In this document: positions 24,644 through 34,689 of the stretch, in pieces
Layout of the letters: every line of letters begins with the position of its first letter
How positions within the stretch are numbered: position 1 is the stretch's first letter
DNA from: Streptomyces sp. AM 4-1-1
GTDB taxonomy: Bacteria; Actinomycetota; Actinomycetes; Streptomycetales; Streptomycetaceae
NCBI RefSeq assembly: GCF_029167625.1
Contig: NZ_CP119145.1
Coordinates: forward strand, 3,968,001 to 4,032,000
Direction: 5' to 3'
DNA length: 64,000 nucleotides
Position numbers and translations under genes: made by a program
The notes under the pieces: model-generated
The model's database searches: none
What the model saw: the letters and a program-made list of their open reading frames with translations, nothing else
Told to the model about the DNA's origin: nothing

Positions 24644-26632
24644 TCAGCCCGTCTTCGTGTACGTGACCCGCTCCCCGGTGTCCGTCGTCTCGCGGCGGAG
24701 GGTGCCGTCCGGGAGCAGGGTGAGCGTGGTCGGCCTGCCCGGGGTGCAGGACGTCATCGGTTCGCCGACCGTGACCACGGACGGGCCGACGTGGATCGGG
24801 GCGTCCGGGGAAGGCTCCGACTCCAGGTCCGCCTGGAAGACGCAACGGTACGAGCCGCCCGTGTCGGTGGGCCCCTTGGCCGTGAGGGTGAGAACCGTTT
24901 CTCCCACCTCGCCCTGCCGGATGACGAGTTCGCGGGTCGACCGGCCCGCCGCGCCGTCGATGGTGCCCGACCAGCTGCCCAGATAGCCGCTGGGGATCGA
25001 GCCCTCGTGGTCGGATTCGTCGGGGGAGGGCGAGGAAGACGGCGAGCGGGACGGGTCGGGGGAGCCGCCCTCGGTGCCCGTCTCCGTGTCCGCGCGTGTG
25101 GCGGACGTGGTGGGGGAGGGGGCGGCGGAGTTCCCGTCGTCGCCGTTCATGAACGCGTACACCGAACCGCCCGCTCCGACCGCGACCAGGATCGCCACCA
25201 CGACGAGCGCGATCGTGGAGCCCTTGACGCGGCGGCGCTCCGGCTCGGGGGTGGGGACGGGGCCGAGATGCGTCGGGTACGGCGGACCGTACGGGGGCGT
25301 GGAGCCGTGGGCGAGCGGGGGCAGGGGCGCGGGCGGCTGGTGCTGCGGATAGCCGTAGCCGGGCGGGGGCGGGGGCTGCTGTGGATGGCCGTAGCCGGGC
25401 GGCGGGGGCGGGGGAGCGACGGGACCGGCCGTGGTGGGGAAGGCGTGTGGTCCGTCCGGCGGCGTGGCGGGGACGGCGGTGGGCGGGTACGGCGGGGTGT
25501 ACTGCGGGTCCACGGGCGGCAGGGAAGCGGACAACGGGGGAACGGACGGCGGGGGCGCGGCGGACGGCGATGCCGTCGGCGGGTGTAGGGGGAAGGGCGT
25601 GGCGGGAGCGGCGTCCTGCTCGGGAACCGTCGGTGGCCGCTCGCCGGGACGCGCCGCGTCCCCGATCGTCTCCGGGTCCTCGGAATCCAGCAACCCCACC
25701 GCGTGTCGGCCGAGTTGGGCGATCAACGCACCCGGCAACCAGGGCTCGCCGCCGCCCCCGCCCCCGTTCCCTGCCCCTCCCCCGGCCTCGGCCAGGTGGT
25801 CCAGGATCGCGGCCGTCGTCGGGCGGGCCTCCGGGTCCTTCGCGAGGCAGTCGTGGACCAGATCACGCAGACCCACGGGGAGACGCGCCAGATCGGGTTC
25901 CTCCTGCGCGATCCGGTACATCAGGGCGTGCGCCCCGCTGTCCTTCGCGCCGAACGGCAGTCGGCCCGTCGCCGCGTACGCGAGCACCGAGCCGAGGCAG
26001 AACACGTCGCACGCCGGGGTGATCCGCTCGCCCTTCACCTGCTCGGGCGCCATGAATCCGGGGGAGCCGACCAGGGCGCCGGTGCGGGTGAGGCCGCCGT
26101 CGGTGACGGTCTCCAGCGCGCGGGCTATGCCGAAGTCGATGACCCGGGGCCCGTCGATCGTCAGCAGGACGTTCGACGGCTTGAGGTCGCGGTGGATGAG
26201 CCCGGCGGTGTGGATGTCCTGGAGCGCGTGGGCGAGACCGGAGCCCAGGATGCGAACGGAACGTTCCGGCAGTGGTCCGTACGCCCCCGACGCCGGCCCC
26301 ACCGGGGCGCCCGCCCGCCCGGTGACGACCGTCTGGAGGGAGGGCCCGGCGACATATCCGGTGGCGACCCACGGCACGGGCGCCTCGGTGTCGGCGTCCA
26401 GGACGGGCGCCGTCCAGCTGCCGCCGACCCGGTGGGCGGCCCGCACCTCCTGGCGGAAGCGGTCGCGGAACTCGCGCTGCTGAGCCAGCTCGCCGCGTAC
26501 CAGCTTGATCGCGACCGTACGGCCCCGGTCGGACCTGGCGAGGTACACCTGACCCATGCCACCCGCGCCGAGCCGCCCGAGCAGGCGGTACGCGCCGATC
26601 CGCTGTGGGTCGCCGGACCCGAGGTTCTCCAT
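24644..26632 (-). CDS. Membrane-anchored Ser/Thr protein kinase (PknB family)
   Basis: The protein has 662 residues. The N-terminal kinase domain (about 15-275) keeps GRLGAGGMGQVY, the ATP Lys K43, the catalytic loop HRDLKPSN (D149, K151, N154) and DFG (D166). A Pro-rich juxtamembrane region with repeated GYGYPQ-like units follows. Next is one membrane helix at about 470-495 (ALVVVAILVAVGAGGSVYAF), then a Ser/Thr-rich stalk and an extracellular beta-rich domain of about 115 residues with two Cys. It has no PASTA repeats. It is divergent from the GntR gene with 241 bp between them. It is probably a housekeeping signalling kinase next to recR/ask, as in other Streptomyces; the ligand is unknown. 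Confidence 0.9.
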   Translation of the reverse strand: MENLGSGDPQRIGAYRLLGRLGAGGMGQVYLARSDRGRTVAIKLVRGELAQQREFRDRFRQEVRAAHRVGGSWTAPVLDADTEAPVPWVATGYVAGPSLQTVVTGRAGAPVGPASGAYGPLPERSVRILGSGLAHALQDIHTAGLIHRDLKPSNVLLTIDGPRVIDFGIARALETVTDGGLTRTGALVGSPGFMAPEQVKGERITPACDVFCLGSVLAYAATGRLPFGAKDSGAHALMYRIAQEEPDLARLPVGLRDLVHDCLAKDPEARPTTAAILDHLAEAGGGAGNGGGGGGEPWLPGALIAQLGRHAVGLLDSEDPETIGDAARPGERPPTVPEQDAAPATPFPLHPPTASPSAAPPPSVPPLSASLPPVDPQYTPPYPPTAVPATPPDGPHAFPTTAGPVAPPPPPPGYGHPQQPPPPPGYGYPQHQPPAPLPPLAHGSTPPYGPPYPTHLGPVPTPEPERRRVKGSTIALVVVAILVAVGAGGSVYAFMNGDDGNSAAPSPTTSATRADTETGTEGGSPDPSRSPSSSPSPDESDHEGSIPSGYLGSWSGTIDGAAGRSTRELVIRQGEVGETVLTLTAKGPTDTGGSYRCVFQADLESEPSPDAPIHVGPSVVTVGEPMTSCTPGRPTTLTLLPDGTLRRETTDTGERVTYTKTG

Positions 26633-26873
26633 GGTGTGCAGCCCTTCCCCCGTACGACGACACGCCGGACGCGGCTTGAGAATAGCCGGGCGGGACCGGC
26701 ACGGTCCTGGTGTTCGGCACTCGGATGTGAGTCGCACACGGGCCGGGTACGGACTGAGTACGGGAGCGGATGCCGGACGAGGCCCGACGGGATACGGGCT
26801 CCTTCGCCTGCCCGGATTCGGGCAGGGCGGACCTGGGCTTATGGTGACCGAAGCCAAGAGGGAGAGGGACGCC

Positions 26874-27683
26874 ATGTGCGCGAGCGCAGCCGTGACGCGC
26901 AGTACGCTGCGCCAGCAGATCGCCGACGCGCTCCGTGACGAGGTCCTCGCGGGACGCCTGTGTCAGGGGCAGGAGTTCACCGTCAAGCAGATCGCTGATC
27001 AGTACGGGGTCTCGGCGACCCCCGTCCGTGAGGCACTGTTCGATCTCTCGGCCCAGGGGCTGCTCGAATCCGACCAGCACCGCGGCTTCCGGGTCCACGA
27101 GTTCACCGTCGCCGACTACCGGTCCATGGTCGATGCCCGCGCGCTGGTGACGGACGCGGTCTACCGCACCCTGTTCGACGGGGAGGACCCGCCGATCTCC
27201 CGGATCGTCGCCGGGCACGTCACCGAGCTGATCTCCGTGCGCCGCAGGGCCGAGGAGGCCGCGCGGGCGGCCCGTGGCGGCGACCTCGACATCCTCATCG
27301 GCTACGACCTCCGCTTCTGGCGCGAGCTGGGCGCCCTGGTGTCCAACTCGTACATCACCGACTTCCTGCACCGACTGCGCGTCCAGGCATGGGTGTTCGC
27401 CGTGCCGTATCTGCGCGGTGACGCCGATGTACGGGACTGGCTGTGGAACCGTCACCCGGAGCTGGTCACCGCCATCGCGGCCGGTGACCGCGAGGCGGTG
27501 GGCGTGGTCGTCGACGCGTACAACACCCACGCGATGACCTGGGCGGCCCGGCTCGCCGCCGGGAACCCGGAACACCCCGGCCGATTCACCGGGCCCGTCG
27601 ACCCGGTCCAACAGATGCGCCACATATGCCCGTTGGACCCGCCCGACCGATCGGAGCGACCCGAACGACCCGGGCGTTCCTGA
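26874..27683 (+). CDS. GntR-family transcriptional regulator
   Basis: The 269-residue protein has an N-terminal winged helix (RQQIADALRDEVLAGRL...EFTVKQIADQYGVSATPVREALFDLSAQGLL) and a helical C-terminal domain resembling FCD ligand-binding domains of the FadR subfamily. The start at 26874 has the long purine tract AGAGGGAGAGGG; an ATG at 26841 without such a site is also in frame. The last 25 residues are Pro/Glu/Arg-rich. It is divergent from the kinase gene. The regulated genes and ligand are unknown. Confidence 0.85.
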   Translation: MCASAAVTRSTLRQQIADALRDEVLAGRLCQGQEFTVKQIADQYGVSATPVREALFDLSAQGLLESDQHRGFRVHEFTVADYRSMVDARALVTDAVYRTLFDGEDPPISRIVAGHVTELISVRRRAEEAARAARGGDLDILIGYDLRFWRELGALVSNSYITDFLHRLRVQAWVFAVPYLRGDADVRDWLWNRHPELVTAIAAGDREAVGVVVDAYNTHAMTWAARLAAGNPEHPGRFTGPVDPVQQMRHICPLDPPDRSERPERPGRS

Positions 27684-28055
27684 CAGCCGCGGTGGCACGT
27701 GGGCGGAGGGCGGAGCCGGGACCGGGGACGGGAGCGGAGCCGGAATGGAGCCGGGGGCCGGACCGGGACCGGGCCAGGGACGGAGCCGGGACCGGGACCA
27801 GGTGACCGGACCGGGACCGGACCGGGACCGGACCGGGACCGGACCGGGACCGGACCGGGACCGAACCGGGGGTGCGGGGGGCCCTGTCCGACGCGTACCC
27901 CTCGCATTACGCTTGCTTGACCATCGCGCGAACCGCCGGGCGCTGTTGAGCCCCGCCGTGCCGTGCGGAACGCCGTCGCACTTCGGTGCACCCTGCCGCA
28001 ATCCCGTCGGACGATCCGAACCGCCGCCGGGAAACCCGTTGGAGAGCGAGACTTC
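27684..28055. other. Intergenic region with GC-rich tandem repeat
   Basis: Of these 372 bp, 27714-27872 is repeat, the rest is the promoter region of the next gene, and there is no credible ORF. Confidence 0.6.
27714..27872. repeat. 11-bp tandem repeat, accggaccggg type
   Basis: The region 27804-27865 consists of five to six almost perfect 11-bp units. Degenerate units extend to the left to about 27714. Confidence 0.8.
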
Positions 28056-28706
28056 GTGGCCTGTGACCTGTGGCTGGTCCCCCTCGTCGATGTGCTGTGC
28101 CACAGCCCCGACAATCCGTTCGCCGAAGAGCTCGCCCTCTACGACAGGGCGCTGAACGACGCCGGGCTGCCGTCCGTGCCCGTCTATCCGTACATGCCGG
28201 GACTGTCCGGGGACGTCGCTCCCGTGGCCGGGTTCGACTACGAGGCGCTGCACTTCCTGCGCCGCGCCCATCTGCTCCGGCTGAGCGGACTCGCCGTGTC
28301 CCCCGTCGACGAACTGGGCGGGGACTACGAACAACTCCTCGAAATGTTCGAGCAGGCGGCCCAGCAGTCGCACCTCGTCTGGCACTACGACCACGCCGGG
28401 GCGTACGTCCCGGTCGACTTCCCCGTCCCCCTCTCCAACGACGAACTGCTCGCGGGCGGCGGACCGGTGGGGTCCGCGCACGGGCTGCTCAGGGAACTGG
28501 AGTTCGTCGCCCCGGCCATCGGCATCGACCCGGCGAACCCGCCGGCCGCGCCGCTGCCCCCCGACCACCCCACCTCGCTGGAGGAGCCCGCCGCTCCGGT
28601 CCCGTACGACGACGGACCGTTCGCCCGGGAGCGGCACGTCTGGCTGGGTCTGCACGCGGCGGCGACCCGGAGCCTCGCCCAGGGCTCGATGATCATCTTC
28701 AGCTGA
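28056..28706 (+). CDS. Conserved hypothetical protein, Streptomyces core block
   Basis: The GTG at 28056 with GGAGAGCGAG upstream gives a 216-residue, acidic, soluble protein with no signal peptide or membrane segment. Visible features are ACDLWLVPLVDVL at the N-terminus, PYMPGLSGDVAPVAGFDYEALHFLRRAHLLRLSGL, and LVWHYDHAGAYVPVDF, with a proline-rich region near residue 170. I do not recognise a family with known function. It stands between the GntR regulator and the SLATT protein. Confidence 0.75.
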   Translation: MACDLWLVPLVDVLCHSPDNPFAEELALYDRALNDAGLPSVPVYPYMPGLSGDVAPVAGFDYEALHFLRRAHLLRLSGLAVSPVDELGGDYEQLLEMFEQAAQQSHLVWHYDHAGAYVPVDFPVPLSNDELLAGGGPVGSAHGLLRELEFVAPAIGIDPANPPAAPLPPDHPTSLEEPAAPVPYDDGPFARERHVWLGLHAAATRSLAQGSMIIFS

Positions 28707-28720
28707 GCCGACGCTCCCAT

Positions 28721-28815
28721 CCGCCCCGACCGCCTCCGCCGCCCCGACCGCCTCCGCCGTCCCGACCGCCCCAGCCGTCCCGACCGCCCCAGCCGTCCCC
28801 ACGGCCTCCGCCGCC
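28721..28815. repeat. 18-bp tandem repeat after the conserved hypothetical gene
   Basis: Four to five degenerate units of the type cgtcccgaccgccccagc directly follow the stop codon at 28706. Confidence 0.7.
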
Positions 28816-28870
28816 CTGTCCCCCCGTCCCCGTTCCGCTTCTCGGCCACGCACGGCCCCTGGTTTCCCGG

Positions 28871-29635
28871 CTAGCGGGGCGACTCCGGGGGCCGCTGGCG
28901 CGGCATGTTCGGCCGGGTCACGGGGGGCATCGGGTACCGGCCGGGCGGTGTGCCCTGTTCCGTACGCCCGCCGCTGCCCGAGACCAGGGCCTGCATCCCC
29001 ATCGGGGCGGGCCCGGCCCGGAACTCCACCATCCAGTCGGCCGTCTCGGACCGTACGAGCTCCGTGATGTCCTCCGAGAAGCGGCGCAGCACCCCGAGGC
29101 AGCGGTCGGCGGCCTCGCTCGCCGTGCCCTCGGTCGGACCGAGCACTTCCCGCACGCACTCCGACGCCCAGTCGAACTGGAGCACCTGGAGGCGCCGCTG
29201 CACGGCCTGTGCCGTCGCGACATTCCTTATCCAGCCGGAGGTCATGCCGAAGTAGCGGTCGCACGCCATGCAGGCCGCGCCCAGCAGCAGCGACAGATAG
29301 CCCCAGCCGGCCGAGCCGTGCACCGACTGCGTCGCGTCGAGCAGGGGGAGCGCGGCGCCCGAGACCACACCGGCCGCCGTGCCGAGCCGCAGGAGCCGCG
29401 CGCCACGGCGTTTCCAGACCCGTTCGTGGAGGTACCAGTCGGCGGTGCGCAGCGCGCTCGCCTCGACCCAGCGGTACAGCTCGTCGAGACGTTCGGCGGG
29501 TTCGCCCCAGTCGCCGAGCGGGAAGGGTGTCCCTGTCAGGTCCCGGGCCCTCGCACCGGAGTCCGACCCGGACGGCCCGGACGAGCCGGACTCGTTGCGG
29601 GGCGGCCCCTCGGGCTGCATCTCCGGCTGACTCAC
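28871..29635 (-). CDS. SLATT-domain membrane protein
   Basis: A GTG at 29635 with AGAGGAG at 7-nt spacing gives 254 residues; an ATG at 29674 lacks such a site. After a Ser/Gly-rich start, residues from about 45 to 185 show a helical SLATT-type arrangement: RLDELYRWVEASALRTADWYLHERVWKRR, then two hydrophobic helices (LRLGTAAGVVSGAALPLLD and WGYLSLLLGAACMACDRYFGM) followed by a long helix. The C-terminus is Pro/Gly-rich. SLATT proteins are predicted pore-forming or membrane effectors in some conflict systems. Here the gene sits alone in the core region next to YbaB/RecR with no nucleotide-signal synthetase beside it, so its role is open. Confidence 0.8.
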   Translation of the reverse strand: MSQPEMQPEGPPRNESGSSGPSGSDSGARARDLTGTPFPLGDWGEPAERLDELYRWVEASALRTADWYLHERVWKRRGARLLRLGTAAGVVSGAALPLLDATQSVHGSAGWGYLSLLLGAACMACDRYFGMTSGWIRNVATAQAVQRRLQVLQFDWASECVREVLGPTEGTASEAADRCLGVLRRFSEDITELVRSETADWMVEFRAGPAPMGMQALVSGSGGRTEQGTPPGRYPMPPVTRPNMPRQRPPESPR

Positions 29636-29993
29636 CGGGGCACTCCTCTGCACTCTGCGAATCGACGCGTTCATGTGTCGCGTGTATCTACTGCGGTCGG
29701 CTTCTGCTGGTTCTGCGCGCACGGCCGGCTACCCGGCCCAGGTAACTTTGCGTGACGAGCGAGGCGCATGTGGGTACCGGGCCTGTGCTCTTCCTACCGC
29801 CGAATGGTGGGCCATGGGGTCAAAAGCGCGGTATTCCCGGGTGCTTAAGGGCCGTGATCAGGTATAGGAGTTCAACCGTCGCTGCTGAAATCTCACCCGA
29901 AAGAGTTGCCGCCGGGCGAGTGGGGCGCGCTGCCCGGTGACCACGTAGGCTCGGAACACCGAAACATTCGTCGTCTAAATGCCAGGAGTGACC
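29636..29993. other. Divergent intergenic region before YbaB
   Basis: These 358 bp of slightly lower GC separate the SLATT gene (-) and YbaB (+). No ORF or tRNA-like fold was seen. The region must contain promoters for both genes, but I could not assign boxes with confidence. Confidence 0.5.
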
Positions 29994-30329
29994 GTGATTC
30001 CCGGTGGTGGCCAGCCCAATATGCAGCAGTTGCTCCAGCAGGCCCAGAAGATGCAGCAGGACCTCGCGGAGGCCCAGGAAGAGCTTGCCAGAACCGAGGT
30101 CGAAGGTCAGGCGGGCGGCGGACTCGTGCGCGCCACGGTGACGGGCTCGGGCGATCTGCGCGCTCTGGTGATCGACCCGAAGGCGGTGGACCCCGAGGAC
30201 ACCGAGACACTGGCGGATCTCGTGGTCGCGGCGGTCCAGGCGGCGAACGAGAACGCGCAGCGCGTCCAGCAGGAGAAGCTGGGCCCGCTGGCGCAGGGAC
30301 TGGGCGGAATGCCGGGCCTGCCGTTCTGA
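29994..30329 (+). CDS. YbaB/EbfC nucleoid-associated protein
   Basis: The protein has 111 residues. I chose GTG 29994 because AGGAG lies directly upstream and the sequence [24 protein letters not shown] matches the usual N-terminus of actinobacterial YbaB; an ATG at 29979 would add five residues. It forms a small DNA-binding dimer with a long N-terminal helix and a beta sheet ([21 protein letters not shown]). It is encoded just upstream of recR, as in most bacteria, and is thought to act in nucleoid organisation or recombination. Confidence 0.93.
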   Translation: MIPGGGQPNMQQLLQQAQKMQQDLAEAQEELARTEVEGQAGGGLVRATVTGSGDLRALVIDPKAVDPEDTETLADLVVAAVQAANENAQRVQQEKLGPLAQGLGGMPGLPF

Positions 30330-30425
30330 CCCGTACCCGTACGGGACACGTGACCCGCGCGGAACACGTACGGGCACGGACGCACAGACAACACAGACAG
30401 CACCGAACCGACAGGAAGGCGTTCC

Positions 30426-31025
30426 GTGTACGAAGGCGTGGTCCAGGACCTCATCGACGAGTTGGGCAGGCTGCCCGGCGTCGGTCCCAAGAGCGCGCAG
30501 CGGATCGCCTTCCACATCCTCCAGGCCGAGCCGACCGATGTGCGGCGTCTCGCCCACGCGCTCCTGGAGGTCAAGGACAAGGTCAGGTTCTGCGAGGTGT
30601 GCGGCAATGTGGCGCAGGAGCAGCTGTGCGGGATCTGCCGCGATCCGCGCCGCGACCGGACGGTGATCTGCGCGGTCGAGGAGCCGAAGGACGTCGTCGC
30701 GATCGAGCGGACGCGTGAGTTCCGGGGCCGGTACCACGTGCTCGGCGGTGCGATCAGTCCCATCGAGGGCGTCGGCCCGGACGATCTGCGGATACGCGAG
30801 CTGTTGGCGCGGCTGGCCGACGGCGACATCACCGAGCTGATCCTGGCGACCGATCCCAACCTGGAGGGCGAGGCCACGGCGACGTATCTCGCCCGGATGG
30901 TGAAGCCGATGGGACTGCGGGTCACCCGGCTGGCGAGCGGGCTGCCGGTGGGCGGTGACCTGGAGTACGCGGACGAGGTGACCCTCGGGCGTGCGTTCGA
31001 GGGGAGGCGACTGCTCGATGTCTGA
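30426..31025 (+). CDS. recR: Recombination mediator protein RecR
   Basis: The 199-residue protein has the complete RecR layout: helix-hairpin-helix ([24 protein letters not shown]), zinc finger with CEVCGN and CGICRD, and a TOPRIM domain ([17 protein letters not shown]...[19 protein letters not shown]...[17 protein letters not shown]). The GTG at 30426 has AGGAAGG upstream. RecR acts with RecO/RecF to load RecA at gaps. Confidence 0.97.
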   Translation: MYEGVVQDLIDELGRLPGVGPKSAQRIAFHILQAEPTDVRRLAHALLEVKDKVRFCEVCGNVAQEQLCGICRDPRRDRTVICAVEEPKDVVAIERTREFRGRYHVLGGAISPIEGVGPDDLRIRELLARLADGDITELILATDPNLEGEATATYLARMVKPMGLRVTRLASGLPVGGDLEYADEVTLGRAFEGRRLLDV

Positions 31026-31084
31026 CGCCGACGGCGCTAGGTTGTACTCACCGTCCGCGACCGTGTCCACGGGAGGTCTCCTCG

Positions 31085-31744
31085 ATGTCTGACGCCACGC
31101 TGCACTCCGTCACGCAGGATCCGGACGATTTCGCGGTCCAGATCTCGGACCAGATCGAGTCCTTCGTCGTCGCGGTGACCGAGGTGTCCAAGGTCGAGGA
31201 ACCGGAAGAGGCCGTTCCGTTCCTGCTGCTCCAGATCTCCCAGCTGCTGCTGGCGGGTGGCCGGCTCGGCGCGTACCAGGACATCCTCCCGGACGAGCGC
31301 TACGAGCCGGACCTGGGCGCCGAGCCGGACCCCGACGACCTCCGTGAGCGGTTCGCGCGGCTGCTGGAGCCGATCGACATCTACTCCGAGGTGTTCGACC
31401 CGTACGAGCCCCACAAGCCGCCGGTCGCCTGCCGCCTCTCGGACGATCTGGCCGACCTGGTCACGGACCTGAGCCACGGCCTGGCCCACTACCGCGCGGG
31501 CCGCACCACCGAGGGCATGTGGTGGTGGCAGTTCTCGTACTTCTCCAACTGGGGCTCCACCGCCTCGTCCGCCCTGCGCGCCCTGCACTCCCTGGTCGCC
31601 CACATCCGCCTGAACCAGCCCCTCCAGGAGCTGGACGGCCTGGACACGGACCAGGACCTCGGAGAGGAAGACCTCGCGGAGGAGGCGGGCCGCGTGATGG
31701 TGGAGGAGATCGCGGGCCCGCTGGGCCTGCGCCCGGTGAAGTAA
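31085..31744 (+). CDS. DUF5063 domain protein
   Basis: This 219-residue acidic protein is typical of the DUF5063 family that follows recR in Streptomyces. It has ISDQIESFVVAVTEV at the N-terminus and the conserved HYRAGRTTEGMWWWQFSYFSNWGSTASSALRALHSLV segment near 138-172. The start has GGGAGG 5-8 nt upstream. It lies 59 bp after recR, perhaps in the same transcript. The function is unknown. The TAA stop at 31742 is followed by about 42 further codons in the same frame. Confidence 0.9.
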   Translation: MSDATLHSVTQDPDDFAVQISDQIESFVVAVTEVSKVEEPEEAVPFLLLQISQLLLAGGRLGAYQDILPDERYEPDLGAEPDPDDLRERFARLLEPIDIYSEVFDPYEPHKPPVACRLSDDLADLVTDLSHGLAHYRAGRTTEGMWWWQFSYFSNWGSTASSALRALHSLVAHIRLNQPLQELDGLDTDQDLGEEDLAEEAGRVMVEEIAGPLGLRPVK

Positions 31745-32087
31745 CCGAGCGGTGGACGGGCCCCGGACCTGGCGCGCGGACGTCTGTCCCGGCCCTTCGG
31801 GGCGGAGGCCGGGCTTCCCGAGCCGGTCGGCGTCGTCCTCGACACGGAGAAGCTGAAGGATTACGCGGGCTGACCGGCCGGGCCCCGGTCGGCCCCGGCG
31901 GTGTGGGGTGGGACACATCCTGAATGCGGTGCGGATCATCGGGCAGCAACCCCTACGAGCAGCCCGCGCCGGAGTGTCGGTGATCATTTCTTGAGCGGAA
32001 CATCTCAGGATGTGGTATCGGCGAGGCGTTTTCGGACTGCTCGTTAAACTGAGCCGACCGCAGTAATGGACCGAGCGAGGAGCGCAC
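31745..32087. other. Intergenic region between DUF5063 gene and aspartokinase
   Basis: These 343 bp begin with an in-frame open extension of the DUF5063 gene up to TGA at 31871-31873 (ending VGVVLDTEKLKDYAG), then 214 bp of lower-GC leader before aspartokinase. I see no clear riboswitch or attenuator. Confidence 0.5.
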
Positions 32088-33359
32088 GTGGGCCTTGTCG
32101 TGCAGAAGTACGGAGGCTCCTCCGTAGCCGATGCCGAGGGCATCAAGCGCGTCGCCAAGCGAATCGTCGATGCCAAGAAGAGCGGCAACCAGGTGGTTGT
32201 CGTGGTGTCAGCGATGGGCGACACGACGGACGAGTTGATCGATCTCGCCGGGCAGGTATCCCCGATCCCTGCCGGGCGTGAGTTCGACATGCTGCTGACC
32301 GCCGGGGAGCGGATCTCCATGGCCCTGCTGGCCATGGCGATCAAGAACCTGGGCCACGAGGCCCAGTCGTTCACCGGCAGCCAGGCGGGCGTCATCACCG
32401 ACTCGGTCCACAACAAAGCGCGCATCATCGATGTGACGCCGGGCCGGATTCGTACGGCGCTGGACGAGGGGAACATCGCGATCGTCGCGGGGTTCCAGGG
32501 GGTGTCCCAGGACAAGAAGGACATCACCACCCTCGGCCGGGGCGGTTCGGACACCACCGCCGTCGCGCTCGCGGCGGCGCTGGACGCCGAGGTCTGTGAG
32601 ATCTACACCGATGTGGACGGTGTCTTCACCGCCGACCCGCGGGTCGTGAAGAAGGCCCGTAAGATCGACTGGATCTCCTCCGAGGACATGCTGGAGCTGG
32701 CCGCGTCCGGCTCCAAGGTGCTGCTGCACCGCTGCGTCGAGTACGCACGCCGATACAACATCCCGATCCACGTCCGCTCGTCCTTCTCCGGGCTGCGCGG
32801 CACCTGGGTCAGCAACGAGCCGCAAGGGGACCAGCAGGTGGAGCACGCGATCATCTCCGGAGTCGCCCACGACGTCTCGGAGGCCAAGGTCACCGTCGTC
32901 GGCGTGCCCGACAAGCCCGGCGAGGCCGCCGCGATCTTCCGCACCATCGCGAACGCGGAAGTGAACATCGACATGGTGGTGCAGAACGTCTCCGCCGCGT
33001 CGACCGGTCTGACCGACATCTCCTTCACGCTCCCCAAGGCCGAGGGCCGCAAGGCCATCGACGCCCTGGAGCGCAACCGGGGCATCATCGGCTTCGAGTC
33101 GCTGCGTTACGACGACCAGATCGCCAAGATCTCCCTCGTCGGCGCGGGCATGAAGACGAACCCGGGCGTCACCGCCGGCTTCTTCGAGGCGCTGTCCGAC
33201 GCGGGCGTGAACATCGAGCTGATCTCGACGTCCGAGATCCGCATCTCGGTCGTCACCCGCGCCGACGACGTCAACGAGGCCGTGCGCGCCGTGCACACCG
33301 CCTTCGGGCTCGACAGCGACTCCGACGAGGCCGTCGTCTACGGGGGCACCGGGCGATGA
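32088..33359 (+). CDS. ask: Aspartokinase
   Basis: The 423-residue protein has the kinase start [60 protein letters not shown], and two C-terminal ACT domains ([30 protein letters not shown] and [33 protein letters not shown]). It phosphorylates aspartate at the entry to the lysine, threonine and methionine families. It uses a GTG start with GCGAGGAGCG upstream. asd overlaps its stop codon. It is a core gene that separates the two biosynthetic clusters in the window. Confidence 0.97.
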   Translation: MGLVVQKYGGSSVADAEGIKRVAKRIVDAKKSGNQVVVVVSAMGDTTDELIDLAGQVSPIPAGREFDMLLTAGERISMALLAMAIKNLGHEAQSFTGSQAGVITDSVHNKARIIDVTPGRIRTALDEGNIAIVAGFQGVSQDKKDITTLGRGGSDTTAVALAAALDAEVCEIYTDVDGVFTADPRVVKKARKIDWISSEDMLELAASGSKVLLHRCVEYARRYNIPIHVRSSFSGLRGTWVSNEPQGDQQVEHAIISGVAHDVSEAKVTVVGVPDKPGEAAAIFRTIANAEVNIDMVVQNVSAASTGLTDISFTLPKAEGRKAIDALERNRGIIGFESLRYDDQIAKISLVGAGMKTNPGVTAGFFEALSDAGVNIELISTSEIRISVVTRADDVNEAVRAVHTAFGLDSDSDEAVVYGGTGR

Positions 33360-34417
33360 ACCGCGGGCCGACGCTCGCGGTCGTCGGAGCGACCGGGGCG
33401 ATCGGCGGCGTGATGCTCCAGATCCTCTCGCAGCACGCGGACGTCTGGGGCGAGGTGAGACTGATCGCCTCGCCGCGTTCGGCCGGCCGCAAGCTGGTCG
33501 TACGCGGCGAGGAGAGCGCGGTCCTCGACCTCACCGAGGACGTGTTCGACGACGTGGACGTGGCCCTCTTCCTGGTGCCCGACGAGGTCTCCGCGCGGTG
33601 GTGCCCGATCGCCGCCGCCAAGGGCGCCGTCGTCATCGACGACTCGGCGGTGTTCCGGCTCGACGACGACGTGCCGCTGGTCGTCCCCGAGATCAACCCC
33701 CACACCGTGCGGCTCCGGCCCCGCGGCATCATCGCGAACCCCAACTGCACCACCCTGTCGCTGATCGTCGCGGTCGGCGCCCTGCACGCCGAGTTCGGGC
33801 TGCGCGAGCTGGTCGTCTCCTCGTACCAGGCGGTGAGCGGCGCGGGCCGTGAGGGCGTCGCGTCGCTGCGCGAGCAGATGTCGCTCGTCGCGGGCACCGA
33901 GCTGGGCACGAGGCCCGGAGACGTACGCCGCATCGTCGGCGACACCCAGGGCAGCCCCTTCGCCGCGCCGGTCGCGCTCAACGTCGTGCCGTGGGCCGGG
34001 ACGGACGCCGGTGACGGCTGGTCGTCCGAGGAACTGGCGATCCGCGCCGAGTGCCGCAAGATCCTCGGCCTGCCGAACCTCAGGGTCACGGCGACCTGTG
34101 TGTACGTACCCGTCGTCGCGACCCATTCCATGGCCGTGCACGCCAGGTTCGAGAGCGAGGTCACCGTCGACCGCGCGCACGAGATCCTGGCGACCGCGCC
34201 CGGCGTGGTGCTCTTCGACTCCCCGGCCGCCGGGGACTTCCCGACCCCCTCCGACGTCGTGGGCACCGACCCGACCTGGGTCGGCCGGGTCCGCCGCTCG
34301 CTGGACGACCCCCAAGCGATGGACTTTTTCGTCTGCGGCGACAATCTCCGTAAGGGCGCCGCGCTCAACGTGGCCCAGATCGCCGAATCTGTCGCCGCGG
34401 AACGCCCCCGCACCTGA
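33356..34417 (+). CDS. asd: Aspartate-semialdehyde dehydrogenase
   Basis: The 353-residue protein shows the NADP site [11 protein letters not shown] at the N-terminus, the catalytic C131 in [22 protein letters not shown], and RIVGDTQG near 195. It reduces aspartyl phosphate to the semialdehyde. Its ATG overlaps the aspartokinase stop (ATGA), so the two enzymes of consecutive steps are coupled. Confidence 0.96.
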   Translation: MNRGPTLAVVGATGAIGGVMLQILSQHADVWGEVRLIASPRSAGRKLVVRGEESAVLDLTEDVFDDVDVALFLVPDEVSARWCPIAAAKGAVVIDDSAVFRLDDDVPLVVPEINPHTVRLRPRGIIANPNCTTLSLIVAVGALHAEFGLRELVVSSYQAVSGAGREGVASLREQMSLVAGTELGTRPGDVRRIVGDTQGSPFAAPVALNVVPWAGTDAGDGWSSEELAIRAECRKILGLPNLRVTATCVYVPVVATHSMAVHARFESEVTVDRAHEILATAPGVVLFDSPAAGDFPTPSDVVGTDPTWVGRVRRSLDDPQAMDFFVCGDNLRKGAALNVAQIAESVAAERPRT

Positions 34418-34689
34418 TCGAACCTGTTTTGTAGGATCTGTGAAAGCTCTGTGGGCAAGTAACTGGTCTGAGCCTCTTGAGGTGGGGTGGCGCGGTGTTC
34501 GACCATGAACTCGCCGCCAGGCGCAACCAACGGTCGGGCGGAAGGCGTCTATGCCGTCACTTCTTGCGCGGCGGGGCGCTTGTAAGGGGCATTTGGGGAA
34601 GAGCAGGTACGTATGAGGGCATGTCGCACGGTACCGAACGCGCTGCCGTACGCGTACAACCCTGATGGGGGGAAACGTGTCCAACTGGC

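Noticed and set aside
24644..29264. Minus-strand frames that extend the kinase start upstream and run from 25863 to 29264 across the GntR gene
   Set aside because: The extra residues before MENLGSG have no kinase similarity and lack a ribosome binding site, and the second frame is a shadow of real genes.
29636..29993. A tRNA or small stable RNA before YbaB
   Set aside because: No GTTCGAATC-type T-arm or cloverleaf could be drawn in the stretch.
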